Assembly (NCBI RefSeq): GCF_007556755.1
Contig: NZ_VJOO01000009.1
Span: forward strand, 28,944 to 92,943
Source of the DNA: Tepidimonas fonticaldi
GTDB taxonomy: Bacteria > Pseudomonadota > Gammaproteobacteria > Burkholderiales > Burkholderiaceae_C
Direction of reading: 5' to 3'
Length of the DNA stretch: 64,000 bases
Under the pieces are notes generated by a model that was not told the DNA's origin, did no database searches, and worked only from the letters and a program-made list of their open reading frames with translations. The translations under genes and the position numbers were made by a program. Below, piece after piece: positions 1 through 9,583 of the stretch. Each line of letters starts with the position of its first letter. The stretch's first letter is position 1.

Positions 1-568
1 GCAGCACGAAGGCCGCGGTGCGCGTCGCGGCCATGTCGTTGGGTGCGGCCGGTGCAGGCGGCCGCACCGCCCCGTCGCCGGGGCCGGCCGGTACCGCGGG
101 CCACCAGCCCCCGCGCTGCAGCAGCCCGATGGCCAGCGGCAGCATCATGGCCGTGGTGGCGGTGTTGCTCAGCCACATCGACAGCAGCGCCGTGGTGCCC
201 CACAGGCCCAGCACCGCGGGCCACGGCCGCCCGCGCGCCAGCCGCAGCAGCTGCCGCGCCAGCGCCCGGTCCAGCCCGTGCTGCGTCAGCGCCGCCGCCA
301 GCGCGAAGCCGCCCAGGAACAAAAAGATCACCGGCTGCGCGAAGGCCGCCAGCGCCTCGCGCAGCGGCAGCAGGCCCAGGCCCACCGCCAGCAGCGGCAC
401 CAGCAGCGCCGTCACGCTCAGGTGCAGCGCCTGCGTCAGCCACAGCAGGCCGATGGCCGCAAACAGCGCCAGCCCGCCGCGTGCGGCGGCAGGCGCGTCC
501 ACGCCCGCGTGCACCGCCAGCGCCGCCACAGCGGCGGCCGCCAGACCCACGGCCGCGCGCGCCGTCAT
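1..568 (-). CDS. SLC13/DASS-type anion transporter, N-terminal part (cut by window edge)
   Basis: I translated the minus strand from the ATG at 568; the frame is open to base 1, so the C-terminal part lies outside the window. The 189 visible residues are rich in hydrophobic segments and contain IFLFLGGFALAAAL and MWLSNTATTAMMLPLAIG. The latter is the SNT-type motif of the sodium/dicarboxylate or sulfate symporter (DASS) family, so this is probably an inner-membrane anion importer. The substrate cannot be told from this part. A GGAG stands upstream of the start. The ATG overlaps the stop of the upstream MFS gene by 4 bases (ATGA), so the two are probably translationally coupled. Confidence 0.8.
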   Translation of the reverse strand, partial: MTARAAVGLAAAAVAALAVHAGVDAPAAARGGLALFAAIGLLWLTQALHLSVTALLVPLLAVGLGLLPLREALAAFAQPVIFLFLGGFALAAALTQHGLDRALARQLLRLARGRPWPAVLGLWGTTALLSMWLSNTATTAMMLPLAIGLLQRGGWWPAVPAGPGDGAVRPPAPAAPNDMAATRTAAFVL

Positions 569-2085
569 CGCCGCCCCTCCGGATGGCGGGGCGGTCGCAG
601 CGCCCGGGCGCTCAGCAGCGCCAGCGCGCACACCCCGGCCAGCAGCCAGAACGTGTCGGCGAAAGCCCCCAGCCGCGCCGGCGCCGTGGCGGCCCCTGCC
701 GCCGCGTCGGCCAGCGCCCCCGGCCCCATCGCGGCCACCCCGTGGGCCGCCAGCCGCCATTCCAGAAACACCCCGCACACGCTCACCCCCGCCGCCCCGC
801 CCAGCATGCGCAGCAGGTTGATGGCGCTGGAGCCGTGCGGCAGCTGCGCTGCCGGCAGGCCCCGCATCGCCCCCAGGTTGAGCGACGGCAGCACGAAGCC
901 CAGCCCGACGCGCCCGAGCACCGCCAGCGCCACCAGCAGCGCCAGCGGCGCGCCGGCCGGCACGAGCGCGAAGGCGACGAACGACAGCGTCAGCAGCGCC
1001 AGGCCCACGGCGACCAGCCGGTGGGCCGGCTGGCGATCGGCCAGCCGCCCGACGACGGCGATGGTCAGCGCCAGTACCAGACCGGCCGGCAGCAGCAGCG
1101 CGCCCACCCACGCCGCCGACAGCCCCAGCCCGAGCTGCAGATAGACCGGAAACAGGTAGGTGGAGCCGAACAGCGCCGCGCCGTAGATCAGCGACACCAC
1201 GCTGCCGGCGGCGAACGCCCGGTGGCCGAAGACGCCCAGGTGCATCAGCGGCTGCGGCCGGCCCCGGTGCGCGCGCCGCCGCTGCCACGCCACGAAGGCC
1301 GCCAGCAGCACGCCGGCCAGCGTCAGCAGCGCCGCCGCCCGCCCCGGCGGGCCGCCGTGCAGCACGGTCAGCCCCAACAGCAGCGCCAGCGTGGCCGCCG
1401 CCGCCAGCGCCAGCCCAGCCAGATCCAGCGCCAGCCCGGGGCGGGCCGGCACGCCGCCCGGCGCCGTCACCGGCACGTAACGCCGCGCCAGCGCCCACGA
1501 CACCAGCCCGAACGGCACCACGAGGAAGAAGATCGCCCGCCAGCCCCAGGCGTCCACCAGCAGGCCGCCCAGGCTCGGCCCTAGCGCCGGGGCCAGCACC
1601 ACGCCCATCCCGAACAGACCGCTGGCGCGGCCCTGCTCGTCGGGCCCGAAGGCGCGCAGGATGATGATGGCCGGAATCGGCTGCACGATGCCGGCGGCCA
1701 CCCCTTCGGCCAGCCGGGCCGCCAGCACCAGCGCGTAGTGGTCGGCCACGCCGCCCAGCACGCCGCCCGCGATCAGCGCCGCCATGCACAGCACGTAGGT
1801 GCGCCGAAAGCCAAAGCGCGCCAGCATCCACGGCGTCGTCAGCATCGACACCACCGAGGCGGCCATGAAGCCGGAGGTGACCCACTGCGCCGCGTCCTGC
1901 CCGAGGCCGAAGTGGTGGCTCAGGTCCGGGATGGCGACGTTGACGACGGTCGAGGACACCAGCGCCGCCATCGCGCCCAGCATCACTGACAGCAGCAGCC
2001 GCCAGCGGTAGCGCGGGCCGTAGCGCGCCTGCAGCGCTTGCAGGCTGTCGGGCGCGGCGGGGGCAGGGGCGGGCGGGGCGGACAT
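565..2085 (-). CDS. MFS multidrug exporter, DHA2 (EmrB/QacA) type
   Basis: 506 residues with about 14 predicted membrane segments, fitting the 14-helix DHA2 class of proton-driven drug exporters. The N-terminal region has VVNVAIPDLSHHFGL and QWVTSGFMAASVVSMLTTPW, both typical of EmrB/QacA proteins (helix 1 and the following segment). LAEGVAAGIVQPI matches motif C-like exporter sequence. I chose the ATG at 2085 (MSAPPAPA) because upstream codons are Arg-rich shadow sequence. Its start lies only 32 bp from the divergent pyrF start, so its promoter must be compressed into that gap or lie inside pyrF. The partner membrane-fusion protein (EmrA type) is not in the window. Substrate unknown. Confidence 0.85.
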   Translation of the reverse strand: MSAPPAPAPAAPDSLQALQARYGPRYRWRLLLSVMLGAMAALVSSTVVNVAIPDLSHHFGLGQDAAQWVTSGFMAASVVSMLTTPWMLARFGFRRTYVLCMAALIAGGVLGGVADHYALVLAARLAEGVAAGIVQPIPAIIILRAFGPDEQGRASGLFGMGVVLAPALGPSLGGLLVDAWGWRAIFFLVVPFGLVSWALARRYVPVTAPGGVPARPGLALDLAGLALAAAATLALLLGLTVLHGGPPGRAAALLTLAGVLLAAFVAWQRRRAHRGRPQPLMHLGVFGHRAFAAGSVVSLIYGAALFGSTYLFPVYLQLGLGLSAAWVGALLLPAGLVLALTIAVVGRLADRQPAHRLVAVGLALLTLSFVAFALVPAGAPLALLVALAVLGRVGLGFVLPSLNLGAMRGLPAAQLPHGSSAINLLRMLGGAAGVSVCGVFLEWRLAAHGVAAMGPGALADAAAGAATAPARLGAFADTFWLLAGVCALALLSARALRPPRHPEGRR

Positions 2086-2117
2086 GGCGGCATGGTAGCC
2101 GCTTCTACAATCCCGGC

Positions 2118-2957
2118 ATGAGCTTTGTCGACATGCTGCTGCGCGCCGAGGCGCGCCACCGCTCGCGCCTGTGCGTCGGGCTGGACCCGGACCCGGCGCG
2201 CCTGCCCGGCCGCTGGCGCGGCCGCGTGGAGCACCTGTACGACTTCTGTGCCGCCATCGTCGACGCCACCGCCGACCTCGTCTGCGCCTACAAACCGCAG
2301 ATCGCCTACTTCGCCGCACACGGGGCAGAGGCGCAGCTCGAGCGCCTGATGGCGCACATCCGCGTGGCCGCGCCCGAGGTGCCGATCATCCTGGACGCCA
2401 AGCGCGGCGACATCGGCAGCACCGCCGAGCAGTACGCCCGGGAGGCGTTCGAGCGCTACGGGGCGGACGCGGTGACGCTGTCGCCGTTCATGGGCTTCGA
2501 TTCGGTCGAGCCCTACCTGCGCTACCCCGGCAAGGGGGTGTTCCTGCTGTGCCGCACCAGCAACCCCGGCGGCGACGACCTGCAGGCCCAGCGCCTGGCC
2601 GACGTGCCGGGCCAGCCGCGGCTGTACGAGCACATCGCGGCGCTGGCGCAGGGGCCGTGGAACCGCCACGGCCAGATGGGGCTGGTGGTGGGCGCCACCT
2701 ACCCGCAGGAGATCGAGCGTGTGCGCGCGATCGCGCCCACGGTGCCGCTGCTGATCCCGGGCGTCGGCGCGCAGGGGGGCGACGCCGCCACCACGGTGCG
2801 CGCCGGCTGGCGCGGCGACGCGCAGGGCCGCACCACGGGGCCGGTGATCGTCAACTCCTCGCGCGCCATCCTGTACGCCAGCGCGGGCGAGGACTTCGCC
2901 GCCGCCGCGCGCGCCGAGGCCGAGCGCACGCGCGCGGCGCTGTGGCTGGCGCCCTGA
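2118..2957 (+). CDS. pyrF: orotidine 5'-phosphate decarboxylase, type 2
   Basis: 279 residues. It catalyses the last step of de novo UMP synthesis (OMP to UMP) in the cytoplasm. The active-site segment LDAKRGDIGSTAEQYA (residues 92-107) carries the catalytic Lys95 within the D-x-K-x-x-D-I pattern. The length and the segment IIPGVGAQGGD-like near residue 215 identify the longer type 2 (mycobacterial/proteobacterial) subfamily. No Shine-Dalgarno is visible; a TACAAT stands at 2106-2111, six bases before the ATG, so the mRNA may be leaderless. It is divergent from the MFS exporter and convergent with the FHA gene, 17 bp away. Confidence 0.95.
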   Translation: MSFVDMLLRAEARHRSRLCVGLDPDPARLPGRWRGRVEHLYDFCAAIVDATADLVCAYKPQIAYFAAHGAEAQLERLMAHIRVAAPEVPIILDAKRGDIGSTAEQYAREAFERYGADAVTLSPFMGFDSVEPYLRYPGKGVFLLCRTSNPGGDDLQAQRLADVPGQPRLYEHIAALAQGPWNRHGQMGLVVGATYPQEIERVRAIAPTVPLLIPGVGAQGGDAATTVRAGWRGDAQGRTTGPVIVNSSRAILYASAGEDFAAAARAEAERTRAALWLAP

Positions 2958-2974
2958 GCGGGGGCCGCCAAGGA

Positions 2975-3583
2975 TCAGCAGAGCACGAAGCGGATGCGTG
3001 TGCCGGCCAGTGCGATCACGTCCCCGTCGTGCAACGGGGCGCCGCTGGGGCCGATGGCCTGGCCATTGAGCGTCGCGGGGTGCTCCCCGGCCGCCTGGGT
3101 CAGCACATAGTCCGCGCCGGTGCGCGTCAACGTGGCCACCGCGACCCCGGGTTTGCCGATGGTGGTGGCCGCCTTGGTCAGCGCCACGGTTCGGCCGGCG
3201 GCCGGGCCATCCAGCACCTCCAGCCGGGCTTGCCGCGCCGGCTGCGCCAGGGCGGGGGGCGGGGCTGCCGCCGTCGCGGTCGGGGGTAGGGGGGTGTCGT
3301 CGATCACCCGCAACTGATAGCGCGCGATCTCGATCAGATCGTCGGGGCCCACGTCGGCCGACACGACGGCGCGGCCGTTGACGTAGGTGCCGTTGGTGCT
3401 GTTGAGGTCGAGCACCTGCACGCGGCCGTCCGGCTGCAGCACGAACACCGCGTGCTCGCCGCTGACGGCCAGGTGTTCCATCACGATGTCGTTGTACGGC
3501 CGCCGCCCGACCGTGGTGCGGGGGCGGGTCAGGGGCAGGCGCTGGAGCTCGCGGCCGTCCAGCGCGATGGTCAGCGTGGGCAT
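2975..3583 (-). CDS. double FHA-domain protein
   Basis: 202 residues made of two forkhead-associated domains. FHA 1 covers roughly residues 1-100 and has the diagnostic GRRPYNDIVMEH, SGEHA and NSTNGTYVNG motifs that bind phosphothreonine. FHA 2 covers about 118-202 and is more degenerate (TIGKPG, ATLNGQAI), lacking an obvious N-G-T core. I started it at the ATG at 3583 because the frame upstream is Arg/Pro-rich shadow. The start lies 13 bases inside the end of the PP2C phosphatase gene, so both are read from one message. This suggests a Ser/Thr phosphorylation module, but no kinase is encoded nearby. Confidence 0.85.
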   Translation of the reverse strand: MPTLTIALDGRELQRLPLTRPRTTVGRRPYNDIVMEHLAVSGEHAVFVLQPDGRVQVLDLNSTNGTYVNGRAVVSADVGPDDLIEIARYQLRVIDDTPLPPTATAAAPPPALAQPARQARLEVLDGPAAGRTVALTKAATTIGKPGVAVATLTRTGADYVLTQAAGEHPATLNGQAIGPSGAPLHDGDVIALAGTRIRFVLC

Positions 3584-4332
3584 GGGGCGCTCCCGGCCGC
3601 GCCATCGGGCGCGCAGTGGATCAGGGCGACGGTGAGGTTGTCGCGGCCGCCGGCGGCGTTGGCCGCGGCGATCAGGGCCTGCGCCGCGTCGGCGCCCCGG
3701 CCGCAGCGGCACAGCAGGTGGGCGATCTCCGGCTCCGTCAGCATGTCGGTGAGGCCATCCGAGCACAGCAGGTAGGTGTCGCCCGCCGCCACCGTATGTA
3801 AGGCGATGTCGGCGTCCACCCGCGGGGCGATGCCGATGCCCCGCGTGACCAGATTGCGGTAATCGGTGGCGCGGGCGTCTTGTGCGCGGATCAGGCCCGC
3901 GTCGATGTGCTCCTGCACCAGGGTGTGGTCGCGGGTCAGCGGCGCAAACTGCCCCTGGCGCAAGCGGTACAGGCGCGAGTCGCCCACGTGCCCCACGGCC
4001 AGGCGGTCCCCCCGCACCCATGCGGCGACCACCGTCGTGGCCATGCCGCGGTGCGCCGGGTGGCTCAGCGCGTCCAGATAGACCGCGGCATTGGCCCGTT
4101 CGATGGCCTGCGCCAGGGCCTGCCCGGGGTCGGTGCCCACGGTGTGGGGGTGTTGGCGCAGCGTGGCATGCACCACCTCGCAGCACAGCCGGCTGGCCAC
4201 CTCGCCGGCGTTGTAGCCGCCCATGCCATCGGCCAGCACGGCCAGTCCCAATTGGGTATCGACGAGCACGGCGTCTTCGTTGTTGGGACGCACCCGGCCG
4301 ACATCCGTGGCACAGGCGAACTGGTATTGCAT
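3571..4332 (-). CDS. PP2C-family Ser/Thr protein phosphatase (Stp1/PrpC type)
   Basis: 253 residues, the normal length of the bacterial PPM/PP2C minimal phosphatases. Metal-binding and catalytic motifs are in order: RPNNEDAV (residues ~15-22), LADGMGGYNAGEVAS (~34-48), VGHVGDSRLYRL (~118-129), LLCSDGLTDML (~188-198) and GGRDNLTVALI near the C terminus. It should remove phosphate from Ser/Thr residues in an Mn/Mg-dependent way. It is followed, with a 13-bp overlap, by a double-FHA protein. The usual Hanks-type kinase partner is absent from the window. Confidence 0.9.
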   Translation of the reverse strand: MQYQFACATDVGRVRPNNEDAVLVDTQLGLAVLADGMGGYNAGEVASRLCCEVVHATLRQHPHTVGTDPGQALAQAIERANAAVYLDALSHPAHRGMATTVVAAWVRGDRLAVGHVGDSRLYRLRQGQFAPLTRDHTLVQEHIDAGLIRAQDARATDYRNLVTRGIGIAPRVDADIALHTVAAGDTYLLCSDGLTDMLTEPEIAHLLCRCGRGADAAQALIAAANAAGGRDNLTVALIHCAPDGAAGSAPCPR

Positions 4333-4381
4333 GGTGCGGTGCAGGGCGTGGGGCTACCGCAGTGTAGCGCCCCGCGCGCGC

Positions 4382-4410
4382 AAAAAAACGGCCCCGCCAA
4401 AGCGGGGCCG
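4382..4410 (-). terminator. rho-independent terminator of sucCD
   Basis: Perfect 9-bp stem (CGGCCCCGC / GCGGGGCCG, 4389-4397 with 4402-4410) with a CAAA/TTTG loop. On the minus strand it is followed directly by seven T residues (A4382-4388 on the plus strand). It lies about 40 bp beyond the sucD stop, which places it as the end of the sucCD message. Confidence 0.85.
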
Positions 4411-4450
4411 GGCCGTTCTGGCGGGGCGCAAGGGGCGCCGCCGCTTGCGA

Positions 4451-5344
4451 TCAGAGCAGGCTCTTGAGCAGCTTGCCCATCTCGGAGGGGTTGCGCGTGA
4501 CCTTGAAGCCGCACTCCTCCATGATGGCGAGTTTGGCCTCGGCCGTGTCGGCGCCGCCGCTGATCAGCGCGCCGGCGTGGCCCATGCGCTTGCCCGGGGG
4601 GGCGGTGACGCCGGCGATGAAGCCGACCACCGGCTTTTTCATGTGCTCCTTGCACCAGCGCGCGGCCTCGGCCTCGTCCGGCCCGCCGATCTCGCCGATC
4701 ATGATGACGGCGTCGGTGTCCGGATCGTCGTTGAACATCTTCATCACGTCGATGTGCTTGAGGCCGTTGATCGGGTCGCCGCCGATGCCCACCGCGCTGG
4801 ACTGGCCCAGCCCGAGCTCGGTGAGCTGCGCGACCGCCTCGTAGGTCAGCGTGCCGGAGCGCGACACCACGCCGATGCGGCCCTTGCGGTGGATGTGGCC
4901 CGGCATGATGCCGATTTTGATTTCCTCCGGCGTGATCAGGCCCGGGCAGTTCGGCCCCAGCAGCAGCGTCTTCTTGCCGCCGGCGGCCTCCTTGGCCTTC
5001 ATCTTGTTGCGCACCATCAGCATGTCGCGCACGGGAATGCCTTCGGTGATGCAGACCACCAGGTCCAGGTCGGCCTCCACCGCCTCCCAGATGGCGTCCG
5101 CCGCGCCGGCCGGCGGCACGTAGATGACGCTGACCGTGGCACCCGTCTCGGCCGCCGCCTCTTTCACGGAGGCGTAGATGGGGATGTCGAAAATCTTCTC
5201 ACCGGCCTTCTTGGGGTTGACGCCGGCGACGAAGCAGTTTTTGCCGTTGGCGTACTCCTGGCACTTTTCGGTGTGGAACTGGCCCGTCTTGCCGGTGATG
5301 CCCTGGGTGATGACCTTGGTGTCTTTGTTGATCAGGATGGACAT
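4451..5344 (-). CDS. sucD: succinyl-CoA synthetase (ADP-forming) subunit alpha
   Basis: 297 residues, standard size. It forms the alpha subunit of succinate-CoA ligase, which makes succinate and ATP from succinyl-CoA in the TCA cycle. Visible signatures: the CoA-binding Rossmann start ([13 protein letters not shown]), [23 protein letters not shown] and the phospho-histidine region [15 protein letters not shown] started it at [11 protein letters not shown] (ATG 5344), the conserved N terminus; nine further upstream codons are leader. It follows sucC by 27 bp and shares its promoter. Confidence 0.97.
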   Translation of the reverse strand: MSILINKDTKVITQGITGKTGQFHTEKCQEYANGKNCFVAGVNPKKAGEKIFDIPIYASVKEAAAETGATVSVIYVPPAGAADAIWEAVEADLDLVVCITEGIPVRDMLMVRNKMKAKEAAGGKKTLLLGPNCPGLITPEEIKIGIMPGHIHRKGRIGVVSRSGTLTYEAVAQLTELGLGQSSAVGIGGDPINGLKHIDVMKMFNDDPDTDAVIMIGEIGGPDEAEAARWCKEHMKKPVVGFIAGVTAPPGKRMGHAGALISGGADTAEAKLAIMEECGFKVTRNPSEMGKLLKSLL

Positions 5345-5371
5345 GATGCGCTTTCCTCTCGGCAGGGCCAA

Positions 5372-6538
<1,167 letters not shown>

Positions 6539-6686
6539 GTGGTTCCTGTCTGAAGTGGCGTCTGACGGGAGGTCCGCCCGGCAGCAGGCGAGGGGTCGGC
6601 CAGACCGCTCGCGCCGCCGCGTGCACGAGTGCGCAGCGCCCCAGCATGGGGCGCCACGGCTGGCGGGCCAGCGCGGGACAGCGCGA

Positions 6687-6721
6687 ACTGTATCATGGTG
6701 CGTCGCACAAACCTTGTGCGA
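6687..6721 (-). promoter_or_regulatory. putative sucC promoter region with operator-like palindrome
   Basis: TCGCACAA-ACC-TTGTGCGA at 6703-6721 is a perfect 8-bp inverted repeat around a 3-base centre. On the minus strand a TACAGT that could be the sucC -10 element lies at 6692-6687, so the palindrome would cover the -35 zone. The arms are as expected for a dimeric transcription factor site. I cannot name the factor. A second, smaller repeat, TTGAC-CTT-GTCAA, is at 6757-6769 on the argC side. Confidence 0.5.
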
Positions 6722-6797
6722 AGCTGACGGGCCGCGCCGTCCCGTCGGGCGGGATTTTGACCTTGTCAATGGGGGGCAACCCCCGTGGAGTATCGCG

Positions 6798-7718
6798 ATG
6801 GCCCACATCTTCATCGACGGGGAAGCCGGCACGACCGGCCTGCAGATCCGCGAGCGGCTGCAGGGGCTGGCCGGCGTCACGCTGCTGTCGATCGACCCCG
6901 AGCGCCGCAAGGACCCGCAGGCCAAGCGCGAGCGCATGGCGCAGGCGGATCTGGTCATCCTCTGCCTGCACGACGAGGCCGCGCGCGAGTCCGTGGCCAT
7001 GATCGACGCCTTGCGGGCCGAGACCGGGCGCGCGCCGCGCATCATCGACGCCTCCACCGCGCACCGGGTGGCCCCGGGCTGGGTGTATGGCTTTGCCGAA
7101 CTGGCACCGGGGCAGGCCGAGGCCATCCGCGCGGCCGACCGCGTGGCCAACCCCGGCTGCTACGCCACGGGGGCCATTGCGCTGATTCGCCCGCTGGTCG
7201 ATGCCGGCCTCATCCCGCCCGACCACCCCCTGTGCCTGCCCAGCGTCAGCGGCTACACCGGGGGCGGGCGCACCATGATCGAGGCGTACGAATCCGGCCG
7301 CGCCCCCGCCTTCGAGCTGTACGCCCTGGGGCTGGAGCACAAGCACCTGCCGGAGATCATGGCCTACACCGGCCTGCAGCGCCGCCCGCTGTTCGTGCCG
7401 TCCGTGGGCAACTTTGCGCAGGGCATGCTGGTGCAGCTACCGTTGCATCTGGATGCGCTGCCGGGCCAGGTGCGCCCGGCCGATCTGCACGACGCGCTGG
7501 CGGCCCATTACGCGGGCAGCGCGTGGGTGTCGGTCGAGCCGCCCACCGCCGATGGCAAGCTGGACGCGGTGGCCCTGGCCGGCAGCGACCGGCTGGAGCT
7601 GCGGGTGTACGGCAACGACGCGCGCCGCCACGCCCTGCTCGTGGCTCGATTGGACAACCTGGGCAAAGGCGCCAGCGGCGCCGCGGTGCAGAATCTGCGG
7701 CTGATGCTGGACGTCTGA
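6798..7718 (+). CDS. argC: N-acetyl-gamma-glutamyl-phosphate reductase, type 2
   Basis: 306 residues, the short type 2 form of ArgC. It reduces N-acetylglutamyl-5-phosphate to the semialdehyde in arginine synthesis. The N terminus [21 protein letters not shown] is the NAD(P)-binding start, and the catalytic Cys121 sits in [26 protein letters not shown] and EHKHLPEI are further family blocks. I chose the ATG at 6798, preceded by GTGGAG; a GGGGG-CAA-CCCCC mini-hairpin lies just before that ribosome site. It is followed by ggt after 14 bp, probably in one transcript. Confidence 0.93.
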   Translation: MAHIFIDGEAGTTGLQIRERLQGLAGVTLLSIDPERRKDPQAKRERMAQADLVILCLHDEAARESVAMIDALRAETGRAPRIIDASTAHRVAPGWVYGFAELAPGQAEAIRAADRVANPGCYATGAIALIRPLVDAGLIPPDHPLCLPSVSGYTGGGRTMIEAYESGRAPAFELYALGLEHKHLPEIMAYTGLQRRPLFVPSVGNFAQGMLVQLPLHLDALPGQVRPADLHDALAAHYAGSAWVSVEPPTADGKLDAVALAGSDRLELRVYGNDARRHALLVARLDNLGKGASGAAVQNLRLMLDV

Positions 7719-7732
7719 CGAGGAGACCGACC

Positions 7733-9571
7733 ATGACCCGCGACCCCCACGACCGGCGCGCAAGCGCCCACCCCTTGCGGGGCTGGCACCGGCGTGCGCT
7801 GTCCGCCCTGGGCGCCCTGAGCGGCGCGCTGCTGTCCGCGTGGCTGGCCGGCTGCGCGGCCCCGCCGCGCGACTTCGACTACCGCGTTCCAGCCCAGCCG
7901 GAGGCTGCCACGGGCAGCGCCGCCAAGCCGGGCTGGGCCACGCAGCGCTTTGCGGTCGCGGCGGCCAACCCCCTGGCCACGGATGCCGGCTACCAGGTGC
8001 TCAAGGCCGGTGGCAGCGCGGTGGACGCGGCGGTCGCCGTGCAAATGGTGTTGACGCTGGTCGAACCCCAGTCCAGCGGCATTGGCGGCGGGGCCTTCCT
8101 GCTGCATTGGGACGGCCGGCAGATCCAGGCCTACGACGGGCGCGAAACCGCCCCCGCCGGCGCGGACGAGCGCCTGTTCCTCAAACCCGACGGCACGCCC
8201 ATGGCCTTTCACGACGCGGTGGTGGGCGGCCGCTCGGTCGGCGTGCCGGGTACGCTGCGCATGCTGGAGCTGGCGCACCGCCAGCACGGCCGCCTGCCGT
8301 GGGCCAAGCTGTTCGAGCCCGCCATCCGGCTGGCCGAGGAGGGCTTCCCCGTCAGCCCGCGCCTGCACGGCCTGCTGCGCACCGAGGCCCACTTGAAGCG
8401 CGACCCGGTGGCGGCCCGCTACTTCTACCAGCCCGACGGCCAGCCCTGGCCCGTGGGCACCCGTGTGCGCAACCCCGAGCTGGCCGCCGTGCTGCGCGAA
8501 GTGGCTGCGCGCGGCGCCGATGCGTTCTACCGCGGCCCGATCGCGCGCGATGTGGTGGCCAAGGTGCAGGGCCATCCGACCAACCCCGGCCGCCTGACCG
8601 AGGCCGATCTGGCCGCCTACCGCCCCGCCGTGCGCGAGGCCCTGTGCGCCGACTGGCGGCAGTACCGCCTGTGCGGCTTTCCGCCGCCGTCGTCGGGGCA
8701 TTTGGCCATTTTGCAGATGCTGGGCATGCTGGAGCACACGCCGGTGGCCGCGCCGTTGCAGGACGGGCTGCCGGGGGCGGACTTTTTGCATGTCTACACC
8801 GAAGCCGCGCGGCTGGCCTTTGCCGACCGCGCGCAGTACGTGGCCGACCCCGACTTCGTCGCCGCGCCCGGCGGTGACTGGCGCACCCTCATCGACCCGG
8901 CCTATCTGCGCCAGCGCGCCGCCCAGATCGGCGCGCAGTCCATGAAGCAGGCCAAGCCCGGCCAGCCCGCGCCGCTGCGCGTCTCCCAAGCCCCGCAGCC
9001 GGATCAGCCCGAGTACGGCACCTCGCACATTTCCATCGTCGATGCCGAGGGCCGCGCGCTGGCCATGACCACCACCATCGAAGACCAGTTCGGGGCGCGG
9101 CAGATGGTGCGCGGCTTTTTGCTCAACAACGAGCTGACCGACTTCTCCTTCGCGCCGGCCGATGCCGCCGGCACGCCGATCGCCAACCGGGTGCAGCCGG
9201 GCAAGCGCCCGCGCTCCAGCATGAGCCCGACGCTGGTGTTCGACCGCCGCGACGGCCGGCTGGTCATGAGCGCCGGCTCGCCGGGCGGGGCGTTGATCAT
9301 CCACTACACCGCCAAGACGCTGCTGGGCACGCTGGCGTGGGGGCTGAATGCGCAGCAGGCCATCGACCTGCCCAATTTTGGCTCCACCAACGGCCCCACG
9401 CTGCTGGAAAAAGGGCGCTTCCCCGCCGCCACCGTCCAGGCGCTGCAGGCGCGCGGGCACGAGGTGCGCGAGATGGACATGACCAGCGGCCTGCAGGCCA
9501 TCCAGCGCAGCGGCAGCGGCTGGTTTGGCGGCGCCGATCCGCGCCGCGAGGGCGTGGTGATGGGGGATTGA
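7733..9571 (+). CDS. ggt: gamma-glutamyltransferase, predicted lipoprotein
   Basis: 612 residues. It hydrolyses or transfers the gamma-glutamyl group of glutathione and matures by self-cleavage. The N terminus has a signal peptide ending in a lipobox (LAGC, Cys41), so it should be membrane-anchored in the periplasm. The large-subunit part has NPLATDAGYQVLKAGGSAVDAAVAVQ-type sequence. The predicted cleavage nucleophile is Thr430 in YGTSHISIVD, followed by the RSSMSPT and GSPGGALII substrate motifs. An AGGAG at 7721-7725 supports the ATG at 7733. The long 40-residue segment before the lipobox is unusual, and a later start is possible. Confidence 0.92.
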   Translation: MTRDPHDRRASAHPLRGWHRRALSALGALSGALLSAWLAGCAAPPRDFDYRVPAQPEAATGSAAKPGWATQRFAVAAANPLATDAGYQVLKAGGSAVDAAVAVQMVLTLVEPQSSGIGGGAFLLHWDGRQIQAYDGRETAPAGADERLFLKPDGTPMAFHDAVVGGRSVGVPGTLRMLELAHRQHGRLPWAKLFEPAIRLAEEGFPVSPRLHGLLRTEAHLKRDPVAARYFYQPDGQPWPVGTRVRNPELAAVLREVAARGADAFYRGPIARDVVAKVQGHPTNPGRLTEADLAAYRPAVREALCADWRQYRLCGFPPPSSGHLAILQMLGMLEHTPVAAPLQDGLPGADFLHVYTEAARLAFADRAQYVADPDFVAAPGGDWRTLIDPAYLRQRAAQIGAQSMKQAKPGQPAPLRVSQAPQPDQPEYGTSHISIVDAEGRALAMTTTIEDQFGARQMVRGFLLNNELTDFSFAPADAAGTPIANRVQPGKRPRSSMSPTLVFDRRDGRLVMSAGSPGGALIIHYTAKTLLGTLAWGLNAQQAIDLPNFGSTNGPTLLEKGRFPAATVQALQARGHEVREMDMTSGLQAIQRSGSGWFGGADPRREGVVMGD

Positions 9572-9583
9572 CGCAGGGAAAAC

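Noticed and set aside
565..2319. Longer form of the DHA2 exporter starting at 2319
   Set aside because: The extra 78 codons are Arg/Ala-rich and lie antisense inside pyrF; the family N terminus begins just after ATG 2085.
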